Positions 21,056 to 29,595 are shown, counted from the stretch's first letter. The stretch: DNA of 64,000 bases from UBA1757 sp963617485 (GCA_963617485.1 CAVEPA010000004.1:62001-126000); one strand, 5' to 3'. Program-made: numbers and translations. The notes: generated from the sequence alone by a model not told the origin.

Positions 21056-21899
21056 TCTTAATGGTTAGTATTGCATTGTCCAGTTCCTGCATGGCGGTGG
21101 CGTATTCGGCTTCGGTAGGCACGCCGTGATGCCATTTGGCCACGTTTTCCATATAGGAAACACCCTTACCCTTGATGGTGTTGGAAATGATAAGATGAGG
21201 CTTGCCCTTCACCGTCTTGATGGCCTCGTAGCATTCCAGAATGGCCTGCATGTCGTTGCCGTCAATTTCGTAGACATCCCAACCAAAAGCTTCCCAGCGG
21301 GCGCGCATAGGTTCCAACGACATAACATCTTCGGTATTGCCACTGATTTGCAAATGGTTACGGTCGATGATAGCCACCAAATTGTCCAGATGATAATGAG
21401 AGGCGGCCATAGCGGCTTCGTAAATTGAGCCTTCGCCCTGTTCGCCATCGCCCATCAGCACATAAGTGTTGTAAGACTTGGCATCCATCTTGGCAGCGAT
21501 AGCCATGCCAACGCCGGCGGGCAGTCCGTGACCCAAGGCACCGGTGTTCATTTCAATTCCGGCGACTTTGCGCGTGGGATGTCCGGCCAGTTTGGTACGG
21601 AAACTGCCATAGGTAGCCAAATCGTCATCGCTGATAAAACCGGCTTTGGCCAGCACGCAATACAAAGCTTCCACGCTATGGCCCTTGCTCATGATGAAAC
21701 GGTCGCGGTCGGGGTCGGCAGGATGCTTGGCATCAACCTTCATGACATGGAAATACAAGGCAGTCAGCATATCGGTAGAGGAAAGCGAACCTCCCGTATG
21801 ACCGGCTTTGGCCTGATAGATGATTTCAATCTCGCGCTTGCGTATTTCAGCGGCTTTGAGACGAAGTCCTTTCACTATTTCTTGATCAATAGCACTCAT
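21048..21899 (-). CDS. Transketolase-like protein, N-terminal (thiamine diphosphate-binding) subunit
   Basis: The 283 residues form the diphosphate-binding half of a split transketolase. GHTGGSLSSTDMLTALYF near residue 29 and the metal-binding GDGEQGEGSIYEA followed by IIDRNHLQIS are standard transketolase features. It must act with the product of the next gene, which it overlaps. It is first in a three-gene unit with the FGGY kinase. Its promoter lies in the 47-bp gap after the NagZ-like gene, so read-through from that unit is possible. Confidence 0.9.
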   Translation of the reverse strand: MSAIDQEIVKGLRLKAAEIRKREIEIIYQAKAGHTGGSLSSTDMLTALYFHVMKVDAKHPADPDRDRFIMSKGHSVEALYCVLAKAGFISDDDLATYGSFRTKLAGHPTRKVAGIEMNTGALGHGLPAGVGMAIAAKMDAKSYNTYVLMGDGEQGEGSIYEAAMAASHYHLDNLVAIIDRNHLQISGNTEDVMSLEPMRARWEAFGWDVYEIDGNDMQAILECYEAIKTVKGKPHLIISNTIKGKGVSYMENVAKWHHGVPTEAEYATAMQELDNAILTIKNA

Positions 21900-21934
21900 G
21901 TTAATACTTGATTTATGATGATTTTAAAAGTTGA

Positions 21935-21942
21935 CAAAAGTA
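21935..21942 (-). promoter_or_regulatory. Candidate promoter of the transketolase-kinase operon
   Basis: The minus strand reads TACTTTTG, a perfect -7 element, about 36 nt before the first ATG and just past the stop of the upstream NagZ-like gene. No TTTG was found at the right distance. Confidence 0.5.
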
Positions 21943-21946
21943 CGAC

Positions 21947-24900
21947 TTATTCTCCGTTCTTCATACTCTGATAGACGATATCCTGAATTTTGGGCCTGAC
22001 ATCGAGCTTGGCCAGGATATTGTTGGTGCGGTCGGGATGCACGCGATTGCTTAGGAAGATGTAGACGATGCCGTTCTGAGGATCTATCCAAAAGCAGGTT
22101 CCCGTAAAACCGACATGTCCATAGGTGGCAGGGGAAGCGCTTTCACAAACAGGCTGGGTCTTTTTGGGATTGGGTTCATAAGCATCGAAGCCCAGCATAC
22201 GGCGGCTCAATTTACTACGGCTCGAACTGAAGAACCGCACGGTAGCGGCTTCGAAATAGCGATGCCCGCCGTAGGTTCCTTGCGAAAGGTACATCTGCAA
22301 AAGCTTTGCCAGATCATTCGCATTTGAAAAGACCCCAGCATTGCCCGTGGCACCGCCCAGAAAAGCAGCCGCCTCATCGTGGGGATAACCGCAAAGTAGC
22401 TGATGACGCAGACAGGTATCGAGCGCAGTGGGTACCAGACGTCCGGCTTCGAAACGCTGCAAAGGATGATAGCAGGTGGTATAGGCACCCAAGGGTGCGT
22501 AGAACTCGCGCAGCACATAATCTTCGAGGCTGGTCTGTTCCGCCTGTTCAGCCGCAAAGCCCAACAGGATATAACCCACATCGCTGTAGACATAACGTTT
22601 GCGGCGCAACAATTCGGTTTGATTGATACGTTTCAGGACACTGTCGCGGAAGGAAGCGTGCACGTACATATCGCGAGCCACCTGCAAACTGAAAGAGTCG
22701 CGGGGATGCGAGGAAAGCAGTTGCGGGTTGTAGCGGAAAGATGCAGGTGCCCAGGCATGCTCGTCGTAGCGCAGCGTGTGTACACTGTCGGCATTGTAAG
22801 TCAAGAAGAAGGGCGAGGTGTAGCTGGCCGTATCAATCAGCATCTGGTAAAAAGGAACGAAAGGTGTCAGGCGCGACTCGTGATAGAGCAACTGGCGGAA
22901 GGAAATATCGGCCTTGTCACCCTCCTGCAGCAAGGGAAGGAATCGCGAAACGGGCTCGTCCAGATGAATTTTGCCCTGCTCGGTGAGGGCCATGATGGCG
23001 GGTGTGCAGGCAACGGCCTTGGTTAGCGAAGCCAAATCGTAGATGTCGGCGGTAGTCACCGGACGGCTGTGTTCACTGTCGATATAGCCATAAGCTTTGT
23101 TCCAGACCACGGCACCGTCTTTGGCCACCAGCACCTGACAACCGGGGAAAGCGCCCTGCTGCAAGGCATCGTCCACAATACTGTCGATAGCGGCCATGTG
23201 CTCCGAGCTTAATGCGACATTCTCGGGATAAAGGTACGATAGTCGGGTCTTTTCCGTGTCGAGGCCCCAAGCCAAGGGATAATACTTCCCGATGGGCACC
23301 GGCAGACGCCCGTTTACCTTGTTGCCGCCAAAAACAGCTTGGGCTGCGGCTTGCTGGGCCAAGTCCGTTGATTCGTAAGCGCAGAGCACAGCATCGGCAC
23401 GTAGCAGGATATCGCCATGACGGTCTATGGTATACGGCGATGAGAAGAAGCATAGGGCCATATGGGGCAAAGTACTCAAGGTCTTGAGCTGTAGCTGTTG
23501 GGCGCGATGGTTGCCGTACACGCCCACTATCACGCGGTCGTAATCTTGCAATTGGCGCAGTAAGGCCGTCAAGTCGGTGTTATCAGCCTTGACGCTGTAA
23601 ACGCCAATATTCTCTTGATATGCCTTGAGTTGTTCCACAAAGGGATTGTTGTCGGCAGTTACACCCAGCAGCACCACGGCCGTTGTCTGAGTGTCAAGAT
23701 GGCGCAGTGGCAGAAAATCGCGCTCGTTGCGAAGCAGGGTCATCGCCTCGATATGCAGGCGAAGGTCCAAGGCCAGATGTTCAGGACAATGCAGACGCTG
23801 CTGAAGGCTGTCCAGACGAATGGGAGCGGCCTTGCTTAGTCCCAAAGCATATTTGTACGTAAGCACCTTGCGGCATTTGGCATCGATAAGGCTGTCACTG
23901 AGGATGCCTTTGTCGATGGCTTTGACCACGGCTGTGATATCGCCCGCAAGGTTGACAGGGCTCAGTAAGATATCGTTGCCTGCCTGCAGGGAGCGTATGC
24001 AGTTGACACCACTGTAGGACGAACCGCTGCCTTTCATCACCAAGGCATCGGTAAAGCATAAACCATCGAAGCCGAGACTGTCGTGCAGCAACACGCCGGC
24101 TATACGCGACGACTGCGAGGCCGGCAACTGTGCGACTGGCTCCAGCGCGGGCACCGACAAGTGTCCCACCATCACGCCATCTATACCTTCGGCCACGAGA
24201 CGACGGAAGGGCACGAGCTCAACCGTGTCGAGGCCGGCGCGGGTCTGCAAGACCCGCGCCAAGCGTTCGTGCGAGTCTTCGGCCGTATTGCCGTGGCCGG
24301 GAAAATGCTTCATCACTGCCATCACGCCATTATCTTGCAGTCCATGCGCATAGGCCGATGCCACAGCGGCCACATGTTGCGGGTCGGCACCGAAGGAGCG
24401 CGTATTGATGACCGGATTGGCCGGATTGTTGTTCACATCGGCCACAGGTGCAAAACTGACACAGATACCCATTTCTTTGAGCTGCTCGGCCATGGCCTTG
24501 CCGTATTCATAAAACAAGCTGCTGTCTTGTATAGCAGCAAGGGTGGTATTCTGCGGGAAAGCCATAGCATCGCCAAGACGCATGGCCAGCCCCCACTCTG
24601 CATCGGCCGCCACCATCAACGGCACCTGCGCCAAGGCCTGGGCGTTGCGGGTGGCCATCGCCTGCTCTTCTATGGTCGATTTGTCGAAAAAGATGCCGCC
24701 CACCTTTTCCTTGGCCACCCACTGTGCAATCTTCTCGGGCCAGCCTGACGACTGACGGGCGCTGGCCACAGGCATGAAGAGTTGCGCCACGCGGGAACGG
24801 CGGTCTAAGGTCTGCATGACGGAATCGACCCAGTGCGTGCAGGCGGGGTCGCTGCCGGCCGCGCGCAGGAGGGCCGCACGGGGCCCTCCTGCGCTTGCCG

Positions 24901-24964
24901 GCAGCGACCCCACAGCCGACAAGGCCGTCAGCACGCTCAAGGCCAAAGACAGTATTTTTTTCAT
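21947..24964 (-). CDS. Secreted NagZ-type GH3 beta-N-acetylglucosaminidase fused to a serine beta-lactamase-fold hydrolase
   Basis: The 1005 residues begin with a signal peptide ending near ASA-G. Residues about 45-400 are a GH3 domain of the NagZ kind: KHFPGHG at 219-225 followed by DSH at 230-232 forms the acid/base loop, and Asp306 in FTDAL is the nucleophile. A linker GH3 C-domain follows. From about 590 comes a class-C beta-lactamase fold with SLTK (646-649), YSD (793-795) and HVGFTG (950). In Bacillus, NagZ acts with AmiE, a beta-lactamase-fold muramyl-amidase; a similar two-step wall-fragment enzyme is inferred here. The ATG overlaps the upstream nucleotidase stop. A long palindrome lies in the signal-peptide region. 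Confidence 0.9.
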   Translation of the reverse strand: MKKILSLALSVLTALSAVGSLPASAGGPRAALLRAAGSDPACTHWVDSVMQTLDRRSRVAQLFMPVASARQSSGWPEKIAQWVAKEKVGGIFFDKSTIEEQAMATRNAQALAQVPLMVAADAEWGLAMRLGDAMAFPQNTTLAAIQDSSLFYEYGKAMAEQLKEMGICVSFAPVADVNNNPANPVINTRSFGADPQHVAAVASAYAHGLQDNGVMAVMKHFPGHGNTAEDSHERLARVLQTRAGLDTVELVPFRRLVAEGIDGVMVGHLSVPALEPVAQLPASQSSRIAGVLLHDSLGFDGLCFTDALVMKGSGSSYSGVNCIRSLQAGNDILLSPVNLAGDITAVVKAIDKGILSDSLIDAKCRKVLTYKYALGLSKAAPIRLDSLQQRLHCPEHLALDLRLHIEAMTLLRNERDFLPLRHLDTQTTAVVLLGVTADNNPFVEQLKAYQENIGVYSVKADNTDLTALLRQLQDYDRVIVGVYGNHRAQQLQLKTLSTLPHMALCFFSSPYTIDRHGDILLRADAVLCAYESTDLAQQAAAQAVFGGNKVNGRLPVPIGKYYPLAWGLDTEKTRLSYLYPENVALSSEHMAAIDSIVDDALQQGAFPGCQVLVAKDGAVVWNKAYGYIDSEHSRPVTTADIYDLASLTKAVACTPAIMALTEQGKIHLDEPVSRFLPLLQEGDKADISFRQLLYHESRLTPFVPFYQMLIDTASYTSPFFLTYNADSVHTLRYDEHAWAPASFRYNPQLLSSHPRDSFSLQVARDMYVHASFRDSVLKRINQTELLRRKRYVYSDVGYILLGFAAEQAEQTSLEDYVLREFYAPLGAYTTCYHPLQRFEAGRLVPTALDTCLRHQLLCGYPHDEAAAFLGGATGNAGVFSNANDLAKLLQMYLSQGTYGGHRYFEAATVRFFSSSRSKLSRRMLGFDAYEPNPKKTQPVCESASPATYGHVGFTGTCFWIDPQNGIVYIFLSNRVHPDRTNNILAKLDVRPKIQDIVYQSMKNGE
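24845..24911. repeat. Long GC-rich inverted repeat inside the NagZ-like coding region
   Basis: Outer arms of 15 bp (GGGGTCGCTGCCGGC) and inner arms of 13 bp (GCGCAGGAGGGCC) pair perfectly, separated by a 3-by-2 internal bulge, around a six-base GCACGG loop. In the mRNA it covers about codons 18-40, spanning the signal peptidase site. It resembles the GC-rich terminator palindromes elsewhere in the window but is inside an open frame. Confidence 0.85.
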
Positions 24965-25815
24965 TTTTGTTCTATCATCAAGTCTATGCGCCCCAAGTAA
25001 ATGCCGTCCTTACCCATTTGGGTCACCAGCACCGGCCTGCCGTCAAGGTTCGTAAAGGTTTTGGGCGCCTTCAGGAAAGTATGGGAATGGCCACCGATTA
25101 TCAAATCGATATGGCGGCTATTTTCGGCCAGTTCAATATCGCAGGCTCCGCGAGAGCTATATCCCAGATGAGACAGACAGACAACCAGATCGCAACCTTG
25201 TTCTTTCAGCAGGGCTGCACAACTTTCGGCCTGCACTATGGCATCGCGGTACACCCAACCTTCACGTTTGGAAGGAATCACCAAATTTTGCAGATTGACT
25301 CCAACCGCCACAATACCGATTTTCAGGGGGCCTTTGCGCAGGACAATGTAGGGCTGCACCATCTTGGCCAAAGGAGTGTCCGTCAAGTCGTAATTACAGT
25401 TGACTATGGGGAAATCGGCCTTGCGCAACATCTTGGCCAAAGCATCAATGCCGCAGTCGAATTCGTGATTGCCCAGCGTGGCGGCATCGTAGGCCAGGCG
25501 GTTCATCAATTCCACTTCCACCTTGCCGTGGAAAAGGTTAAAATAAGGCGTTCCCTGTACAAAATCGCCAGCATCAAGCAAGAGCACCTGAGCACCGCAG
25601 TCCTTGGCCTCCTGACGTATCTGCCGGATGGCCACCTCACGACGCAGCACCCCACCCTTGCCCGCATAGCGCGATGAAGCATCATGCGGTTCAATACGAC
25701 TGTGCACATCGTTGGTATGCAGCACTATCAGGTGAGTCTCCCGCGCCTGCAGCTGAGTCGCCGCCAATAAAAGCAGGAGAAGACAAAAGTATTTGGAGGC
25801 TAAAATCCGGCTCAT
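24961..25815 (-). CDS. 5'-nucleotidase-family metallophosphatase (N-terminal domain protein), exported
   Basis: This is a calcineurin-like metallophosphatase of 284 residues with a signal peptide (CLLLLLLAATQLQA). Metal ligands are visible in HTNDVHSRI near residue 33, LLDAGDFVQG, TLGNHEFDCG and GGHSHTF. It equals the catalytic domain of UshA-type 5'-nucleotidases, which hydrolyse nucleotides or UDP-sugars in the periplasm. The usual C-terminal substrate domain is absent here and encoded by the upstream gene. Both junctions are 4-nt ATGA overlaps, so the three proteins are made together. Confidence 0.9.
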   Translation of the reverse strand: MSRILASKYFCLLLLLLAATQLQARETHLIVLHTNDVHSRIEPHDASSRYAGKGGVLRREVAIRQIRQEAKDCGAQVLLLDAGDFVQGTPYFNLFHGKVEVELMNRLAYDAATLGNHEFDCGIDALAKMLRKADFPIVNCNYDLTDTPLAKMVQPYIVLRKGPLKIGIVAVGVNLQNLVIPSKREGWVYRDAIVQAESCAALLKEQGCDLVVCLSHLGYSSRGACDIELAENSRHIDLIIGGHSHTFLKAPKTFTNLDGRPVLVTQMGKDGIYLGRIDLMIEQK

Positions 25816-26561
25816 GGTTCAATACGGTAACGTTGGTCAACTTTTGCTTCGAGCAACTTGCCGGTGCGGGAATACGCTTCCAGTTCCTTCACCATCAGGT
25901 CACGGAGCATCACGCCGCAATAAACTTTGTCCACAGCTTTGCGGAAAGCCGTCATACCGCCGCTGCCTTCGGCCAGATAATCGATGCTGATCACCGTATA
26001 CAGACGCTCATCCTGCAAAGGCTCACCGGCAATGCTCACCGTCAGCAGCCGCCCGTCCTTGACGCTGATTTGCGCATTGGCAAACGATTCCGTTCCCCGA
26101 CGGGCAATGCTTTTCATCAGGGAACGCACATCACGACCGCGCATAGTCAGCAGCACCATTTCGTTATCGAAGGGCAAACATTCATAAACATCGGCAAGCG
26201 TAATGGGACCTTCGGGCAAGGGCTTGCGGAAAGCATGGTTGTTTACCACTGCCATGTCTATTTTTTCCTTGCGGACAGCCCGCATCTGCTTTAACATCAG
26301 GTCGGCCACCCAGTAGTTGAGGGCGCCGCAAGGATCGCCGCTGGCGATGGTTTCTGCCGCATTGCCCAGCACCGTATGCATCTGACGTTGCAGATTAGCC
26401 TGATATGGAGCCAAGTAGCGTCTGAGCGATGCATCAAGGGCATCATCGTAGCTGCTGTCGATAAGGATACGCTGCGACGACAAGAGCCTAATTTCGCTTT
26501 GCGGATAAGCTAAAGTGCTAAAACAGAGCAATATGGATATAAGGACGAAAAATCTCTTCAT
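25812..26561 (-). CDS. 5'-nucleotidase C-terminal domain protein, exported
   Basis: The 249 residues begin with a signal peptide (MKRFFVLISILLCFSTLAYP), followed by a 5'-nucleotidase C-terminal domain: GALNYWVADLML, ITLADVYECLPFDNEMVLL and YTVISIDYLAEGSGG. This domain normally binds the base and supplies the aromatic stack for UshA-type enzymes. Here it is a separate protein, encoded before the catalytic half. The start at MKRFF is chosen over an earlier in-frame codon because it opens a proper signal peptide. It is first in the operon with the metallophosphatase and NagZ-like genes. Confidence 0.88.
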   Translation of the reverse strand: MKRFFVLISILLCFSTLAYPQSEIRLLSSQRILIDSSYDDALDASLRRYLAPYQANLQRQMHTVLGNAAETIASGDPCGALNYWVADLMLKQMRAVRKEKIDMAVVNNHAFRKPLPEGPITLADVYECLPFDNEMVLLTMRGRDVRSLMKSIARRGTESFANAQISVKDGRLLTVSIAGEPLQDERLYTVISIDYLAEGSGGMTAFRKAVDKVYCGVMLRDLMVKELEAYSRTGKLLEAKVDQRYRIEP

Positions 26562-26579
26562 TCCTCTTTTTTGAACGCA

Positions 26580-26618
26580 CGAAGATAGTACGGTTTTCAT
26601 AAAAAACCGCTACTTTTG
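26580..26618. promoter_or_regulatory. Divergent promoter region with a small palindrome
   Basis: The plus strand carries TACTTTTG at 26611-26618, a perfect -7 element for the beta-barrel gene. The minus strand reads TATCTTCG at 26581-26588 (seven of eight) for the nucleotidase operon. Between them CGGTTTT and AAAACCG form an inverted repeat with a five-base gap at 26591-26609, a possible operator. Confidence 0.5.
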
Positions 26619-26669
26619 CGGCAGATTATCCAGCGTTTTCAGCTATTTTAAGAACTGTTCTACCGCAAT

Positions 26670-27206
26670 ATGAACAAGACTTGCATATCGGTTTTGATAC
26701 TCATTACCAGCCTGGGTCTTCTTCCCCTTCAGGCACGCGACAACGAAGATCAGCAAGTAAGTGACAAGACGGGTGTCTACGCCCTGACAGACATCCACTA
26801 CAACAACGACAAGCTGCAACTTGGCAACAGCCTTGGCATCGGCCTTTACAAGAACTTTCGTCTGGTAAAGACCCTATATTACCAGCCCGAGTTGGCCTAC
26901 CATATCATCAACGGGACGGGCAGCGAACGACAGACCGAAATCAACATCGTTCCCCTGCAGATGCAGTTCGGACTGCACCTGGGGCTGGCGCGTCCCTTTA
27001 TCGGTGCGGGACTGCGCTGTAATTTCGCCATCGATGCCCGCGACGAGCAAGGCCAGGACCTCGACCTAGGCAGTCTGGACAAGCGCTGGTCGTACAATTG
27101 GTACTGGGGTTGCGGCATCGACTTCATCAACACCCTGCAAGTGTTCTACCGTCAAGATTTCCAAAGCAATGCCAACCAACAGATAGGTATTTCATTCATA
27201 TTTTAG
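26670..27206 (+). CDS. Small outer-membrane beta-barrel protein
   Basis: The 178 residues start with a signal peptide (MNKTCISVLILITSLGLLPLQA). The mature part is rich in alternating hydrophobic strands (YQPELAYHI, INIVPLQMQFGLHLG, ARPFIGAGLRCNFA) and ends in Phe (IGISFIF), the outer-membrane assembly signal. This fits the small porin-like beta-barrel family common in Bacteroidota; the role is unknown. It lies 11 nt before the NAD synthetase gene on the same strand and shares its promoter. Confidence 0.8.
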   Translation: MNKTCISVLILITSLGLLPLQARDNEDQQVSDKTGVYALTDIHYNNDKLQLGNSLGIGLYKNFRLVKTLYYQPELAYHIINGTGSERQTEINIVPLQMQFGLHLGLARPFIGAGLRCNFAIDARDEQGQDLDLGSLDKRWSYNWYWGCGIDFINTLQVFYRQDFQSNANQQIGISFIF

Positions 27207-27217
27207 CTGACACGATT

Positions 27218-29113
27218 ATGAAGAACGGATTTTTCAAAGTAGCAGCTGCGGTTCCCGCACTCAGACTGGCCGATTGTGACTTCAACAGCCAGGAAATCAT
27301 TTCTTTGATGCAACAGGCCCACCGGCAAGGTGCTGAATTGCTGGTACTGCCCGACCTTTGCCTTAGCGGCAGCAGCTGCGGCGACCTCTTCTACCAACGC
27401 AGCCTCATCGATCAGGCCGGTACCGCCCTGGCCCACATTCTGGAAGCCGACAAAGACATCTGCACCCTGACGGTGATCAGCCTACCCATTGCCATAGGCC
27501 AACAACATTACAAAGTAGCCTTGGCCATACAGCACGGAAAGATTTTAGGACTGGTTCCCGATACGAATCCCCACTATACGCAACAACGCTGGTTTGCCCA
27601 GAGCTTTCCTTACGAAGAAATTGAGTTGCTGGGGCAGGACATCCCTTGCAGCGAACACCTGCTCATTCAAGCCGATGAAGCCCAGATAGCCATTTTATTC
27701 CATCACGACGACAGTTTGGAGTCTCAAGCCGAAGCTCTGGCCTTGGACGGTGCCGATATTTTGGTACACTTGTCTTGTCAAAGCGACCGTCAGGGTGCCT
27801 ATATCCGGCAACGCGAGCGACTGTTGGCCCGCGCACAGAGCCTGAAAGCCGCCTGTCTATACGCCTCGTCCGGCCTGGGCGAAAGCAGCGCCGATGAACT
27901 TTACGGCGGTCATGCCCTGATTGTAGAGATGGACGAAGTACTGGCAGAAAACGCCGCCTTCAGCTTAGAAAGCCAACTCATCTTGAGCGATGTCAACCTG
28001 AGCCGTCTGGAAACGGCCCGCAAGCGCCACTCAGCCTTCCGTCAGGCCCTGCCCGATGACGATGTACTGACAGTTGCGGCCGAGACTTGCAGCCACGAAG
28101 CTGAAGGCGGCTGGCAACTGCACCGCCAAATCGACCCCTATCCTATGCTGCCCAAGAGCGACGAAGGCTATCAGGAAATTTTCGACATTCAAGTGGCCGG
28201 TCTGGTCAGACGTATGCAGCAGCTGGGGCAGCCCACTCTGGTGTTGGGCATTTCGGGAGGTCTTGATTCCACCCTCAGTCTGCTGGCCAGCGTGAAGGCT
28301 TGCGAAAAACTCCAACTGGACAGCCACAAAGTAATCGGCATTACCATGCCGGGCTTCGGCACTAGTGGCCAGACGCATAGTAATGCATTGAAACTGATGG
28401 AGTTGCTCGGTATAGAACAGCGCGAAATAAGCATCCGCAGTGCCTGCGAACAACACTTCTCGGATATCGGGCACGATACTTCGCTGCACAATGTGGTGTA
28501 CGAAAACGCCCAGGCGCGCGAACGCACCCAAATCTTGATGGACGTTGCCAACCAAGTAAACGGCATCGTCATCGGCACGGGCGACCTTTCGGAATTGGCG
28601 TTAGGCTGGGCCACCTACAATGGCGACCACATGTCGATGTACGGCACCAATGCCTCGCTGTCCAAGACGCTTATCCGCCATCTGGTAGCGTGGATAGCCC
28701 GTACGCAAGTGTCGCCCGAAGCCGGCAAAGTACTGATGGACATTGTCGATACGCCGGTAAGCCCCGAGTTGCTACCCACCGACAATACTGGCAACATCGC
28801 CCAAAAGACCGAAGACTTGGTGGGACCCTACGAACTGCACGATTTCTTCCTGTATCACCTGCTGGAAAGCGCTTGTCCCCTGCCCCAGATTTTCGAAATG
28901 GCCAAAGCCGCCTTTGCCGGCATCCACGATGAGGCCAGCATCAAACAGAGCCTAAAGACCTTTGTCCGCCGCTTCTTTACCCAACAGTTCAAGCGTTCGT
29001 GTATGCCCGAAGGCGCACAAGCCGGACTACTGTCGCTCTCGCCCAGAGGTGCCTGGCTGATGCCCAGCGATGCCCAAGCACGTGCATGGATGCAGCAAGT
29101 GGAGGAAATCTAA
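27218..29113 (+). CDS. nadE: NAD synthetase with a degenerate glutaminase domain
   Basis: It makes NAD from deamido-NAD and ATP. The 631 residues have the two-domain, glutamine-dependent layout. The C-terminal synthetase is intact: ISGGLDST near 345-352, GTGDLSELALGWATYNGDHMS and SPRGAWLMPSDA. The N-terminal nitrilase domain keeps its fold (CGDLFYQ, QRWFA) but its catalytic triad is gone. Glu of the PEL motif is Asp46, the Lys of the VPKT motif is Asp115, and the Cys of the ICEDL motif is His162. Ammonia is therefore the likely nitrogen source. The start MKNGFFKVAAAVP matches family members and leaves 11 nt after the barrel gene. Confidence 0.93.
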   Translation: MKNGFFKVAAAVPALRLADCDFNSQEIISLMQQAHRQGAELLVLPDLCLSGSSCGDLFYQRSLIDQAGTALAHILEADKDICTLTVISLPIAIGQQHYKVALAIQHGKILGLVPDTNPHYTQQRWFAQSFPYEEIELLGQDIPCSEHLLIQADEAQIAILFHHDDSLESQAEALALDGADILVHLSCQSDRQGAYIRQRERLLARAQSLKAACLYASSGLGESSADELYGGHALIVEMDEVLAENAAFSLESQLILSDVNLSRLETARKRHSAFRQALPDDDVLTVAAETCSHEAEGGWQLHRQIDPYPMLPKSDEGYQEIFDIQVAGLVRRMQQLGQPTLVLGISGGLDSTLSLLASVKACEKLQLDSHKVIGITMPGFGTSGQTHSNALKLMELLGIEQREISIRSACEQHFSDIGHDTSLHNVVYENAQARERTQILMDVANQVNGIVIGTGDLSELALGWATYNGDHMSMYGTNASLSKTLIRHLVAWIARTQVSPEAGKVLMDIVDTPVSPELLPTDNTGNIAQKTEDLVGPYELHDFFLYHLLESACPLPQIFEMAKAAFAGIHDEASIKQSLKTFVRRFFTQQFKRSCMPEGAQAGLLSLSPRGAWLMPSDAQARAWMQQVEEI

Positions 29114-29131
29114 AAGTTTTCGCCGTCAAGC

Positions 29132-29162
29132 TTGTTGTATCAGAAAGATTTACCTATCTTTG
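29132..29162 (+). promoter_or_regulatory. Promoter of rplS
   Basis: A TTG -33 element (the second TTG in CTTGTTGTAT) is followed after 17 nt by TATCTTTG, a perfect -7 element. Transcription would start near 29170, leaving a leader of about 80 nt before the ATG, in which an autoregulatory structure is possible but not shown. Confidence 0.65.
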
Positions 29163-29247
29163 CGGCCACTTTCGGAGCCTCTGTCGGAGTTATGAGAGAA
29201 CCGGGAATGCTACGCGGGTGAATTAACAAAACAAATGTTTATCAATC

Positions 29248-29595
29248 ATGGACTTGATTAAAATTGCCGAACAGGCATTTGCAACCGGTAAGGAACATCC
29301 TTCCTTCAAGAGCGGTGACACCATCACCGTTGCCTATCGTATTAAAGAAGGCAACAAGGAACGTATTCAGAACTATCGTGGCGTTGTTATCAAAATTAGC
29401 GGTCACGGCAGCAAGAAGCACTTCACTTGCCGCAAGGTTTCTGACAACGTTGGTGTTGAACGTATTTTCCCCTTGGAATCTCCGTTTATCGAAAGCATCA
29501 CCGTCAACAAGGTAGGTCGTGTACGTCGTGCCAAATTGTACTATCTGCGTGCACTTACCGGAAAGAAAGCCCGTATCAAGGAAAAGAGAGGCTAA
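29248..29595 (+). CDS. rplS: 50S ribosomal protein L19
   Basis: The 115-residue L19 sits at the 30S-50S interface. FKSGDTITVAYRIKEGNKERIQNY and the C-terminal RRAKLYYLRALTGKKARIKE block are characteristic. The gene is alone, with its own promoter, an 80-nt leader and a strong intrinsic terminator. Confidence 0.97.
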   Translation: MDLIKIAEQAFATGKEHPSFKSGDTITVAYRIKEGNKERIQNYRGVVIKISGHGSKKHFTCRKVSDNVGVERIFPLESPFIESITVNKVGRVRRAKLYYLRALTGKKARIKEKRG

